Positions 20,820 through 31,450 are shown, counted from the first letter of the stretch. The stretch is 64,000 nt of DNA from Alentia gelatinosa (GCA_950022655.1 OX465584.1:51814723-51878722); one strand, 5' to 3'. Made by a program: numbers and translations. The notes: generated by a model from the sequence alone, not told the origin.

Positions 20820-22614
20820 GTGCCTGGCGCTATCCAGCGGACAGGAAATAGCCGAAATAGAAACTGGGGCGATTATATCTCACGAGATAAGCTCTTATGC
20901 TCAGGTATACGTATACCTATCGGCTGACCATTCACTGGATGTGAAATGGCTACAAATGTGTGACAGCCTAGAACATCGCATACGAGAGAAACAAACCCGA
21001 TATAACCACATCCACCCTAACACAGATGCACTGGCTTTCACCGAGAATTTGTTGAGAAGACTTGCCGTCATCCGGACGCGGATAAGGCATGTCGGTCGAC
21101 GAAAAAGGGGACTTTTAAATATAGTTGGCGAGATTTCTTCATTCTTATTTGGGACAGCCACTGAGGCCGATATTGAAGCCCTGCAGGCGGCGGATTTGGC
21201 GTTGGCGGAAGAAATTGAGGGTGTAGTAGATACACAAATAGGACTAGTGGCCAAAGTAAACCTTTTGGGAGTGCAGGAAGAGAAGTTAGCCCAGACTGTA
21301 AACTCGATAATAAGGCGGCAAGACGCGCAAGAGCGAAGCCTGAGCCATATGGAACCTATTGTTGAATATAACGGGGTAGTGCTAGGATTTACAGTTGTGA
21401 TGGATTTAATTGATGAACATCTAACTAGTTACGAAGCAGCGGTAGCCAAGGCCTCTAGCGTGCGAGTTGCCTGTGAGGCGCGAGTTGTTTCTGATCAGGT
21501 GGTGCCTGTGCCATTAATGGAGAAAATACTCTCTTCAAAAGATAACGGCCTGCAAGTTAATACCCTGGCTTATTATGCTTATGTCCGGGTGGAAAAGATA
21601 ATGGTTGTCGACTCTCAGGCCATTTGTGTCCTGCGAGCACCTTTATTCGGGTCCCACGAGCAGCGTTTATACACTATAAACACCAGGGCAGTGTGTGAAG
21701 GAAAGAAATGTATAAAAATCCACCAGCCACAACCGTTTGTTCTAGATTTGACAACTGAAGATCTGTATTTCCCGTATGAATGTTATGGTCCAGACCCGCG
21801 GGCATGTAAATCCGGGGTGAAGTATGATAGACGGCAACAACCGTGTTTACATGGGTTGATAAATGGAGACGCGGAACAACAGGCCGAGTGTCCGGTAACA
21901 CTCTACACTGGGCGACCGCCACCATCTAGAGTAGTCTCAACTCCCCTAAATAGATACATTGTAGAAACAGAAGACACAACTTACCACTATGCATGTCCTC
22001 ACGAAAGCCCAGTTACTGGAAAATTAACTGCCGGGAGTTATGTTATCCAAGTAGGCCAGCGATGCGGACTTGACACCGATTTCTGGAATCTTCGAGGCTT
22101 ACCCCTTACTCGTTTTTCCCACAACATAACCGTCCCACCTCCACAGCCCGTGGACTTGTCCTGGTTGAATTTTTCCCGGTACCCAATAAGAATACATAAA
22201 GTTTGGCAGACTAGTGGCATATCTGAGTTAAATTTTCCCTCCTTCACTGCCCTTGAAGCCCCCCCTCGCAGCAGAATAGTATCGAGAATAAAAACTATAC
22301 AGGCTAACGTAGCAAGTAGAGCCTGGTGGTTTTGGTTTATAGTAGCCCTGGCAATAATAGTGGGATTTGTAGTATTTCTGTATCTTACAAAAAGAGGTTA
22401 TAAGATTAGAGAAAAGATTACGAAGCAAGGGTTTTTACTGTGCTGTAAGAATAAGAAATGTTATGGTATAGAGAGGAGTAAGAGGGAAAAAGTTCTTCCT
22501 AAGGTAGGGTACAGTGCTCGAACCTGTGAGGCTATGATTCAGGTGGACGTGCCAGACGAGGGAAATGAGGATGACGTAATTAGTCGTTCCCGCAGTCCTA
22601 GCCCATCGAGATAA
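20820..22614 (+). CDS. env: Env: baculovirus-F-like fusion glycoprotein
   Basis: About 598 codons open from the splice acceptor; the first in-frame ATG is only at 20956. Features: a short N-terminal subunit; a furin-type RRKR at 21097-21108; directly after it a hydrophobic fusion-peptide-like GLLNIVGEISSFLFGT; a long helical region; a Cys-rich ectodomain (21600-22100) with N-glycosylation sequons; a transmembrane segment at about 22318-22389 (WWFWFIVALAIIVGFVVFLY); and a Cys/Lys-rich tail. The layout is that of baculovirus F and insect errantivirus Env, class I-like fusion proteins that mediate particle-cell fusion. No signal peptide is visible within this exon, so the N-terminus probably depends on splicing. 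Unlike pol, the frame is intact. Assignment to the F family rests on motif pattern only. Confidence 0.88.
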
Positions 22615-22762
22615 AAAGGGAATGAAGGCATGATCAAAAAGCTCAAAATTAACACCTGTTTCTGCGATCCTTCCTGACTACTGTCCTGATGTCCTGTGCA
22701 AAGACTAAAATGACTGTTTTTCACACCCTTGGTGTTCTACTTTGAGGTGCTGAACTAAGCTG

Positions 22763-22938
22763 CATCCGACGGAACCATACTCGGACGGAGTATGTGAAAA
22801 CGAGGGCATCCGACGGAACCATACTCGGACAGAGTATGTGAAAACGAGGGTATCTGACGGAACCATGCTCGGACAGAGTATGTGAAAACGAGGGTATCTG
22901 ACGGAACCACGCTCGGACGGGGTGTGTGAAAAACACGG
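22763..22938. repeat. Tandem array, 44-bp unit x4
   Basis: CATCCGACGGAACCATACTC opens each 44-bp unit at 22763, 22807, 22851 and 22895. Each unit contains the palindrome CATACTCGGACGGAGTATG or a variant of it. It lies just after env in the LTR element. Confidence 0.85.
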
Positions 22939-22990
22939 ACGACACGATTAAAACCATTCCTCCCTTCGGTCCACACAATAGGAACAGACT

Positions 22991-23050
22991 CTGGTACAAC
23001 TGGTGATACAACTGGTGATACAACTGGTGGTACAACTTGGGGTACAACTG
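22991..23050. repeat. Tandem array, 12-bp unit
   Basis: About five copies of GGTGATACAACT-like units with single-base variants. Confidence 0.75.
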
Positions 23051-23178
23051 TCATTGGGTTGACAGAAGACGAGTCGTGATGTTCTCGGATTCATACCATT
23101 GCAAAAAGTTTTTTTTTATTTCTATTTTTATTCTTAATTAACTATATTTATTTTCTATTATTTGTTTTACAGACTAAT

Positions 23179-23505
23179 AACGAGTGATAACCTTACTCTC
23201 GTTTCAAAATAAAAAGGCCCACGAGTGATTAACCTTACTCTCGTTTCAAAATAAAAAGGCCCACGAGTGATTAACCTTACTCTCGTTTCAAAATAAAAAG
23301 GCCCACGAGTGATTAACCTTACTCTCGTTTCAAAATAAAAAGGCCCACGAGTGATTAACCTTACTCTCGTTTCAAAATAAAAAGGCCCACGAGTGATTAA
23401 CCTTACTCTCGTTTCAAAATAAAAAGGCCCACGAGTGATTAACCTTACTCTCGTTTCAAAATAAAAAGGCCCACGAGTGATAACCTTACTCTCGTAAACA
23501 AAATA
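23179..23505. repeat. Tandem array, 42-bp unit x8
   Basis: Contiguous units beginning ACGAGTGATTAACC at about 23179, 23221, 23263, 23305, 23347, 23389, 23431 and 23473. The six inner units are identical. Each has inverted ACGAG / CTCGT and an AATAAAAAGG segment. No spacers, so it is not a CRISPR. The position between env and the RING-like ORF suggests a regulatory or replication-slippage array. Confidence 0.9.
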
Positions 23506-24151
23506 AAAAAGGATAATGTAATCATTACTAGGTAAAAATTAATTAAACAAATTGAACGCTTATGACATTGGGTACTTATATTCTAACACAATGACCTTGA
23601 TACTCTGTGTAAATTGTGAATCTTGGTGCTGGACATACCCACAGACTAATGTGTGATGACCTCAAAGTAAGAACCGAGCGATCCTCTCGCAACGGACTAT
23701 GGTGACGCCTCATGTGATCGGTCAGGCAAGGTGGAACTAGGACAGATTTCACCGTCTGACTGAAGGAAATATATGAACCCCTTCAAGTTCATGTGGACAT
23801 ACTGTGTTATAGATGTGATTTAACTGTGCCGTACTTTTCCTAACAAGGACACTGAGAACTTCTTCAAAGACTTTGAAGAGTACCCTATAAAAAAGAAACA
23901 ATGACAACTTTTCATGGACATGAAAACAATGGTTTCAGAACGTCTAATGGGTAGACGATTCTCGTGATGTTATTACACGACGCTGGTATTTCAGTCTGAT
24001 CTGAAAAGTTAATGATCCTAAAATGGTATTGTTCATGGGGTGATTTGTTGTGTTGTCAAAAAGACAAAAGGTTGTTGTAATAAATGGTCCGCGTTCCTGT
24101 CGCCAAGACAGTAGAGTAAAAGAGATTGGATAACCTGGGTAACGGAGAAAA
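23506..24151. other. Spacer inside the LTR element
   Basis: 646 bp without a convincing ORF or repeat between the 42-bp array and the duplicated segment. Confidence 0.45.
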
Positions 24152-24360
24152 ATGGCGCTCAACGATTCCTTCTCCTTTCGGGGCGTTTGTTAACCGAGTC
24201 AAAGCTCCTGGGGTAGGGACGTTGTAGACGTTTCTCGATTTCGTGTACCTAAGGCCACCATCAGCAACGTAAGAACAGTGGCGCCCAACGATTCCTTCTC
24301 CTTTGGGGCGTTTGTTAACCGAGTCAAAGCTCCTGGAGTAGGGACGTTGCAGGAGCTGCT
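24152..24360 (+). repeat. Duplicated segment carrying a small ORF
   Basis: GGCG(C)CAACGATTCCTTCTCC through ACGTTG and onward occurs twice (about 24155-24262 and 24282-24390), period about 128 bp. Copy 2 is open at 24278-24493 (about 71 codons; DSFSFGAFVNRVKAPGVGT) but begins with GTG. Copy 1 has an ATG at 24152 but is frameshifted by an extra C and has a stop. Several differences are synonymous, suggesting former coding sequence, perhaps the front of the adjacent accessory gene. Confidence 0.55.
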
Positions 24361-24441
24361 CGACTTCGTGTATCGGAGGCCACTATCCATGAGGGCAGGA
24401 CGGGACAGGTGTGAATCAAGAAAAGTGAAAATTGATTCAAA

Positions 24442-25371
24442 ATGGCTATCTCAGCCGAGTTTATTTTTCAGGAACTTGAGTATGAGAAATTGAGTCGGTA
24501 TAGCAGGTATTTTCATGCTTTGTGGTATTATGATGGTGAAATGGGCATAACGACCATCACTCTACCACCTATATTCTCATGTGCTGAATATATGAAGGTG
24601 TTTAAGGCTTTTGCTGACCATAATAATATATACGAGTTAGCACGAGCACTGTGGCAGTTGGTGAAGAAAAGCTCAGGTAACGCATACGTGGAGTTTTGCA
24701 ATTTCTTTGGGTGCGATGAGCTCTACCACTTGTTAGTCGAAATCGCATTTACTATAGAACCCGAAGAGGCACACCATTTCTTGGGCGAAGTATTGAATTA
24801 TTATCCCTCAAACGTAGCAGGTCGAGGGGAGTCAATCAAAGAGGCTCTGGTTAACTGCACAAGTGCTAAACGGCAAAATCTTTTCCCAAGAATCTATGAT
24901 GAGAAACGTGGAAAATTTTCCAAGGCAGGGATCAGAAGGGTACTACGACACGGTGCTAGAAAGAAGGCTTTCCTTCTACAACAGAAAACCGGGCTATGTT
25001 GTGTTTGCTTGCAGGATCTTACCTATATTGCATACAAAGATAGGTGGGATATCAGAATGGAAGCGCGAATGACCTGCTGCGGCGCCCTCGTGCACCAAAA
25101 GTGTTTCTGGAAGACTCTCGACCAGATGGTGCGACGATGGGAAACATGCGAGTTTTGCGGGACGATACTGAAGGGTAACGGGAAGGTTGAGACCGACCTA
25201 GTAAATTGGGGAACAGCCATGAACCAATACAGGTGCCGCGACCTCTTGGGGATTCCCCCCCATGCGGAAATAAAACTACCACCGACTCCCTCCGGTCACG
25301 TGGAGAATTGGGGTCGCCATAGTAAAAGTAACTGTCAAACTAAAGGAAGACACAAACTTGATCCTCAGTAA
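24442..25371 (+). CDS. Accessory protein with RING-like zinc cluster
   Basis: 309 aa between env and the 3' LTR, with an ATG in good context (AAAATGG). Residues 1-180 are mixed helical and unrecognised. Residues 186-239 form a treble-clef/RING-like cluster: C186-x2-C189, then C212-C213-G-x3-H218-x2-C221, then C236-x2-C239. Compared with RING-H2 (C-G-H-x-x-H-x2-C) the fourth ligand position is Ala215, with an extra Cys212 beside it. The C-terminal 70 residues are basic and Pro-rich. RING domains usually recruit E2 ubiquitin enzymes, so an E3-like or host-interaction role is possible; that is inference. Standard gypsy elements have no such gene. The frame is intact although pol is broken. No signal peptide or membrane segment. 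Confidence 0.72.
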   Translation: MAISAEFIFQELEYEKLSRYSRYFHALWYYDGEMGITTITLPPIFSCAEYMKVFKAFADHNNIYELARALWQLVKKSSGNAYVEFCNFFGCDELYHLLVEIAFTIEPEEAHHFLGEVLNYYPSNVAGRGESIKEALVNCTSAKRQNLFPRIYDEKRGKFSKAGIRRVLRHGARKKAFLLQQKTGLCCVCLQDLTYIAYKDRWDIRMEARMTCCGALVHQKCFWKTLDQMVRRWETCEFCGTILKGNGKVETDLVNWGTAMNQYRCRDLLGIPPHAEIKLPPTPSGHVENWGRHSKSNCQTKGRHKLDPQ

Positions 25372-26393
25372 AGAAAACGGAGTACATCCTCTAGATCCTT
25401 ATAGTCATTTGTCTTCTTTATTTAAAAGAAAAGAAACAAATGGAGCTGTATGAACTGGTCCTCGAAGCTGATTTTCTTATCACTCTGATTTAAGGTGGCT
25501 CTGGTCATGAGGCATATTGGAGAGTTACCAGGGATGCCTGCAAGACATTCTGGCGTACTTCCGACGCCTACCTTCTTTCCTTAAAGGGCATAAAGTCCAA
25601 CCCCTAGGGGTACTTGGTTTGAAGTGGGATTTGCCGTCCAGCTGCACCACACTGGTCTTCCTTTGCATTAGCAAGATGGTTCTAAGTGGTACTTGCCGTC
25701 CAGTCCTCTTTGGTCTTCGTCTGGATCGGAAAGTAATTGGTTTGAAGTGGGATTTGCCGACCAGCTATATCACGCTCCTTTATGTCGCCAAGACACATTA
25801 TGCTTTTTAGTAATCAATTTATTTAAGTAATAGTATACACGCCTACAGCAAGGGGGTGCCACTGTAGATACGAAACTTACAAGTGCTTTTCCAACACAAA
25901 GTTTCCTTCCAAAAAAGTTTTCCTTCGATGTTTCCTTTGGGGACTAATACGCTGGCTCCACTGGGTTGTCGGATTATTCATATTAGGAGGTAATAGAATG
26001 GTTGCCCACATTTCTTAGATGGCAACTGCTGTCCAGACATCATGTCATACTTCCTGATGTCTACCACCATCTGGAGGTATTCTGCCGCTTTTCCCATTGA
26101 CCTAAACAATGTATAGTAAACTCTGACTCGTTCCGACCAGACAGCAAATACACATTTGCCCTAGCTAACACTGTTTTAGTCCATCCTTATTCTCAGTGAC
26201 TATGCCCGTCAAACATCGTTCCTGTCGATGCAGGAGTCTCTTTGGGAGACTGGGCGTGCCTTCCTTCAGGGCACTGGGGGTGTTCTTCGGTGCACACGAT
26301 AGCAGTAACTGAAGCCCCTCAAGCTAAAGCCATGGGAATTATCTTCTTTTGTCTTAAATCATCACCAACCTGATGAAGGTTACTGATTATTTT
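25372..26393. other. 3' non-coding region of the LTR element
   Basis: Three imperfect copies of an about 61-bp unit with TTGCCGTCCAG (25631, 25693, 25753). No further ORF of note. It ends in the polypurine tract. Confidence 0.6.
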
Positions 26394-26406
26394 AAGGTGG
26401 GGAGGG
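26394..26406 (+). promoter_or_regulatory. Polypurine tract
   Basis: AAGGTGGGGAGGG lies 4 nt before the 3' LTR, with one T. It would prime plus-strand DNA synthesis. Confidence 0.7.
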
Positions 26407-26410
26407 CCAA

Positions 26411-27728
26411 TGTCACGTACGGCCATTCCAATGTCACGTACGGCCATGTCAGCCAATGTCACGTACGAGATCAAGCTGTAAAGTTCGTCTATATTAGTAA
26501 TATACGAGCGTATCTTAGGTAAGGATATTCACAGAGGAACTCGGAGAGAACTTGTGGGTAGATTGAAGATAGGCTGGCAATAGACTTGTCACGTATGGCC
26601 ACCTTCAGTGATTCGCTCAACATCATTGCCATTGAGTGATACACTTTTATTAGAACTTCTTTCCTTCTGGGAAATACCACGCGTAACTGGTCGCGCCACA
26701 AAGTTCTTATGCCGCTCACATTATATCTTCATGAGCATATTGCCGAGGGTTATATCATATATATATATTTGATTTCCTCTTATATATACACGACTCCTAA
26801 ACATGGTCAAACGGGGAGAATATATATTATATTTAAAAGGAGAGGCGAAAGTCGCTGGTGAGAAAGATATGTGTTTTCTGGAAGTTTACTGTCTCCGCAT
26901 GATTGTGCCTACATACGCATCCGTATTGTATCCACCTCCAGTCTCAACAAGTCGTTACTCATGTCAACTTGTTTGTGAGAACCTTGCTCGCATGTCCGGC
27001 TTTCTCACGCTCCTCAGATGAACGTATACGCATGCATCAATATGTGAAAGAAAACCGTAATTATACTAAATCCTTCTTATGTAGGAAATAAGGTTTTAAG
27101 TTGCGGTAAATGGAAGGGAGAAATACCTATAGTGCATAAAAAGGGAGAAATACTAAGCTATTATTTTCCCTAAAACTATTATCTTCCCTTCAATTATTAT
27201 CTTTTCTAAGCTAATATATTTCCTTTCTGTGCATGCTATGTATGTGGAGGTTTTACCTCAAGAAGGTTGCACGTGACGGGACATGTCAGAATCCTCTTGG
27301 AGGAACGCGCAAACATCTTTGCGGTTTCTTCTTAAAATGGGATAGAGGCCCCTAGACGGAAAAGACGTATCCATATTTGGGGGAGCGTCTTGTCCCTACA
27401 TGTGACCACTGGTGACCAATTGGGAAAAATGTAACCATGTATGGAAACAGTTACCGCGTCTGTAATTGTCTGTATAAGGAATGGTATGTGAGTATGTGAC
27501 GTACTCGTCCGCTGTGACGTCTAAATGTACTCTTGTTATAAAATAAAGCGCCTGCCGGCATAAGGCAGATCCTCAGAGAGATCCTCTCTCCTCTCAGCTT
27601 CAACCACACGTTGTCACTAGAGTTGTTTTGTTACGGAGCCTCACCCCACTGTGTGACCAGAGCGGTTTCAGTGGTGGAAGCAACTCAGCACGCATGAGGT
27701 GCGGACGAGCATACACGGCCCCCTGACA
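26411..27728 (+). repeat. 3' LTR
   Basis: 1318 bp, TG...CA, matching the 5' LTR at about 99.5% by eye, lacking its 18-bp internal duplication. Target duplication gggtg follows at 27729-27733. Confidence 0.93.
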
Positions 27729-27733
27729 GGGTG

Positions 27734-28045
27734 AATAGTATTTTGGGCTTACTGCCCAGTACTATAGGTGATCAGCAAGGTGAGTGTCCATTCAATTTGC
27801 GATGTGATGAGATGGGATGGAGATATCCATGTAGGTAGCGTTTAGTATCTATATATACCTTACTTGTTTCCTTTTTTAGACATTATTATGAGTGGTTTAT
27901 TCAACGGAGGTAGGACTGTTTTATTCAGTCATACCTTTCAAGGTGTTCACTATTTCATGGTACAGCATGCCCAAGGTGTTGCTTTGTGGTTGTATCAGGC
28001 TTAAACTGTTACATGACTTCATCCAGGGGTTCGTGGGATGTGATA
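27734..28045. other. Non-coding, nothing recognised
   Basis: Short flank between the LTR element and a MITE. Confidence 0.4.
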
Positions 28046-28220
28046 CAGTAAAACCCCGCTTAAGGGGACACCCTCCGATCCGAGCAAAGTGTCCCCTTCA
28101 GCGAGATTGCCCCTTAAGCGGGGTTGAAATAAACTGAATAAAGATTTCTGTTCCGAGAGAACTGTCCCCTTAAGCGGGGTGCCCCCTTAGGCGAGGTGTC
28201 CCAGAAGCGGGGTTTTACTG
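28046..28220. mobile_element. TA-flanked MITE, CAGTAAAACCCCGCTT family
   Basis: Ends CAGTAAAACCCCGCTTAAG and AAGCGGGGTTTTACTG, flanked by TA on both sides. CCCCTTAAGCGGGGT recurs inside. The TA target points to Tc1/mariner-pogo type. A shorter copy is nested at 41516-41613. Confidence 0.8.
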
Positions 28221-28442
28221 TATTTGAATGGTTTATGGGGTTTTATACCTCGGTGACAGTGTATTTCTTTAGTAACTTGTGCCATGGCAGGTTTCGGCAT
28301 AGATCGGTTAATCGGTGGAATCCACGCTTTATGGTATAGACACTATTAGTGAGGGTCTGACTGACACTTAATAGTACAGTGTGTGTGTTGTGTGTGTCTG
28401 CACACACAGCAGACATTGTGTCTCGTGATGATATATCTTACT

Positions 28443-28894
28443 AGAGAACTCGACCCAAAACGAACTCGACCCGTAGTTGTCAGGAGAACTCGACCCGTTT
28501 TGGAGAACTCGACCCGCGAAGTCGACCCGTTTTAGATACTTGTGGATAAGAGTGTTTCATATAGAAGGAAAAGTCTGACTAGTGAGCTTTTAGAGGAATA
28601 AACCAGCAGATTTGGAAAATAAGTCCAGTTATGTGTAGGCATAGGGTTAGGGTTAGGAATAGCGATATGGTTAACGGTAAGGTTTTCTGTTTGTTTTCTT
28701 CTCCTGAGAAAACCAAATTTGAAGCCAAGATAACATACTTACAATTAATATAGTATTCGTCCGCATTTATAATGAGGTGCTTGAGTTGGGAAGATTTAAA
28801 ACGGGTCGAGTTCACTATGGGTAGAGTTCTTCTAACGAGTTTGTTATGGGTCGAGCGTTTTTACGGGTTGAGTTCGTTTCGGGTCGAGTTCTCC
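28443..28894. mobile_element. Foldback element AACTCGACCC, copy 2
   Basis: Left: GAGAACTCGACCC repeated about four times in 90 bp. Right: the complement GGGTCGAGTTC repeated several times. The core matches 10885-11201. Near 28641 it contains TAGGGTTAGGGTTAGG, like telomere repeats but too short to imply a telomere. Confidence 0.72.
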
Positions 28895-29022
28895 AGTATT
28901 CATCTGTATGATAAACACTGTTTGTGAGGTTTGGACTGATATATACATACAGTGCGTGGGTTGTCCCATACACACAGAGGACATTGTGTCCCGGGTCTGG
29001 CAAATAGAGCAGATACCCTATC

Positions 29023-29222
29023 AGGCGTGTTTCCATTGGCCGATGAAAACGGTGTAGATTTTTTGAGTTCTCCTAATAACCCATTTCCATTTTGCGTTAG
29101 CAGTACTGCAGGTCCGGTGGTGGTGCCTGACTGTATATATTGGTGATGGTCAATAGAAATGGGCTTTTATGAGAACCAAAAAAAATCTACACCGTGTTCG
29201 TCGGCCAATGGAAACGGGCCTT
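29023..29222. mobile_element. MITE, TTTCCATTGGCCGA family, copy 1
   Basis: Inverted ends of about 40 bp containing TTTCCATTGGCCGATGAAAA and ACGGTGTAGATTTTTT. Second copy at 36431-36626. Non-coding. Confidence 0.75.
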
Positions 29223-29581
29223 ATGTTTGAGGTTTGATACATACAACAAACTGGGCATGTCACTTCTCACACACAGTTCAGAGTCATAGACTACCATCAA
29301 TGGCCGTTTTATCTGCAGGACTTGTGTGTCCTGACCGGCCTTCAATTGGCTGCTGACAAACATCTTCACACACCTCCTCAGCCGCTTCACAGTTAACATC
29401 GAAAAGGTTCTACGGGTACATTGGGCCTTGATCCATCTCGCCTATTCATTGCCGCATACTAATCCGCTACGTTTTTTTTCTTTCAAACTATCACGTTTTA
29501 GGAGTCCCTCCCTGCATACAGTTTTGTAGACGGGTACATAGGTCTGCCTCTGTCAGGTGAGGAGGGGGGGGGGGGGGGGTC
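29223..29581. other. Non-coding with a poly-G run
   Basis: About 18 G residues at 29562-29579 are the only notable item. Confidence 0.4.
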
Positions 29582-30096
29582 TTTAAAGGCATATCGGACA
29601 ATTTGGTTTTATAGAACACATATTTCACTTAAAAATCAGGGGTCAACGTGCTATTTTTATTTAGAGATTGATATCATGTTATTTTTATAATGCAATATAT
29701 AGAAATTCCAGAAAGCTGTTTTTCACATAATAGAACCCATGTTATTTTCCTCAACCTTTCACAGAATACAGTAACCGCAATACAGTAACCGAAACAATAG
29801 CTGTTGTGGTTACTCGATAACGGTCGCCATTTTCTTCGGAAGTGTTTTAAGTAAAGAATTAAGCATTTTAATCGATATTTGAAGGTATATAGGAATAGGG
29901 AAACCAAGTACCGATAAGCAAAAGTCAAAGTTACTCGGTGAGGATCGGGAAAATTACTGCCCAAGGCGTCAGCCGCGGGCAGTAATTTTCCCGATCCTCA
30001 CCTCGTAACTTTGAACTTTTGCTCACCGGAACATAGTTTCCCTCTATTCTTGACAATATCTTAAAGCCACCAGGTTATGTAGGATATGCCTTTAAA
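29582..30096. mobile_element. Foldback element with 515-bp span
   Basis: Outer inverted ends TTTAAAGGCATATC and GGATATGCCTTTAAA. The inner hairpin at about 29891-30050 has long arms (GAGGATCGGGAAAATTACTG and its complement) around AAGGCGTCAGCCGCG. Non-coding. Confidence 0.7.
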
Positions 30097-30761
30097 TGCC
30101 GACCATGACACTGGTGTATGGCATGAGGAGGCAGCAGGGTGCAAGGCTGTGACGAATCGCCCTGATTATAGATGACTCAAACGAGAGTCAGTATGAAAAG
30201 TGTAGGTTGTTGCTTGGCGTGCAAAGCAGTCAAACCCCTGGGGGTACCTAGGACGAATGACTCCCACATAGAAAGCCATCATCGCCATCCCTCCATTAAA
30301 AAGTTTCCTTTCGTGATTGTCAAGAGCCTTTACATCAGAGGTAATTTAACCAGGTTTTTCTACCCGAGAGCAAGACACTTCTTGTTTGTGAATGGCGAGT
30401 TTGACTTTAGAAGGAGGAGTTTAGTGATTTTTGAGTCTGTCACCAATAGACTTCCCAGCCCCTAGGCCCGTGATGCTCTGTCATAGAATCCATTCACAAC
30501 TTAACCACTACCGCTCATGTACTTTATACAATATATTTTGATAGCTGTTTTATAGAGGCCACAGTATGTAGTCCATAAGAAGGAATGCTAGTAATCATTA
30601 CCTTATGTATATTTTTCACCTGACTATTTGTGACACCCTCTCAAATATTTGGGGGCAAACGTGCTGTCTAACGAAATAAGTTACCTTTAAGATGATAAAA
30701 GTATAAGTTCCAATCTAAATCTAAATCTCATTTTGCTCTCTTATTGGCCGTCACCTGACGT
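30097..30761. other. Non-coding, nothing recognised
   Basis: No gene or named repeat seen. Confidence 0.4.
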
Positions 30762-30915
30762 TGAGGCTAATTGTGACTGTGGGTATAATGTTAGGGCGGC
30801 AATACAAGCACCCATCTATCGGACATTGCAGAAACAACATCATGCCATCTAACGGATATAACAGTATTCTCATAATATCCCACAGCTTCTCCTTCAACCC
30901 AAACCGATGCATGTG
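30762..30915. repeat. Dispersed repeat, pair with 49912-50062
   Basis: TAATTGTGACTGTGGGTATA through CAGCTTCTCCTTCAACCCAA aligns with 49912-50062 in the same orientation. Possibly a fragment of a transposon coding region; no protein family is recognised. Confidence 0.55.
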
Positions 30916-31107
30916 AAAAAACTTTCCACCCACCTCCCTGACGTATAAGAAATACATAAGGGTGATTTAACCTCGTAATGACTGTCTAGATATTACCTCT
31001 TATCTCACACCTGGTATTTTTCCTCCATAGTATCGCATTGTAAATACCTGCATAATCGATAGATAGAATTTGTTTTTGACAATGCTCCATCCTTTCCGTT
31101 TTTAGAG

Positions 31108-31450
31108 CGTGCTGGCACACCTATATACATCATCTAGAGCTTAGAGTCAGGGTAAGAGTGGTCACATTGAACTTTCAGTGTGCTTCCAGGACATTATCCC
31201 TTTACTATCTGCATGCTGTTCACTGTGATAGTGAGAACAGAGGAGGGAGCCAGTGTCTCAGGGTCTTAGAAGTGTGCCCAGCTGACCATGACCAATCACT
31301 CAAGACCGAAATACCTCATTGACCCACTGTTTTTGATATGTTTTGATCCTAGACTCAGGCAGTTAGACATATGGCAAGTTGACTGGGTGCAAGTGGGTTG
31401 TAGAAAACTATCCATAGGCTAAATCTAACTCAGACCTTTTATTTGTTATA
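31108..31450. repeat. Dispersed repeat, pair with 51361-51920
   Basis: AGAGTGGTCACA, CACTATCTGCATGC-like and AGCTGACCATGACCAATCAC blocks recur collinearly at 51361-51920, where a MITE interrupts them. This copy shows the uninterrupted order. Confidence 0.65.

Larger units (their letters stand above)
14184..27728 (+). mobile_element. Complete env-bearing Ty3/gypsy (errantivirus-like) element
   Basis: A 13,545-bp element bounded by LTRs that start TGTCACG and end CCTGACA, with a 5-bp target duplication gggtg at 14179-14183 and 27729-27733. Order: 5' LTR, tRNA-Trp PBS, leader with splice donor, gag, protease-RT-RNase H-integrase, env related to baculovirus F, three tandem-repeat arrays, a RING-like ORF, polypurine tract, 3' LTR. 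Pol domain order with integrase last and the gypsy-type motifs place it in Ty3/gypsy; the F-type env is the errantivirus hallmark. It is larger than typical insect errantiviruses (7-9 kb) because of the 3.8 kb between env and the 3' LTR. The copy is inactivated by two stops and a frameshift in pol. Confidence 0.93.

Noticed and set aside
23179..23505. Regular 42-bp array as a CRISPR
   Set aside because: Units are contiguous with no unique spacers, lie in a retroelement of a eukaryotic genome, and have no cas genes nearby.
28636..28665. Interstitial telomere
   Set aside because: Only about two TTAGGG units, inside a dispersed foldback element.
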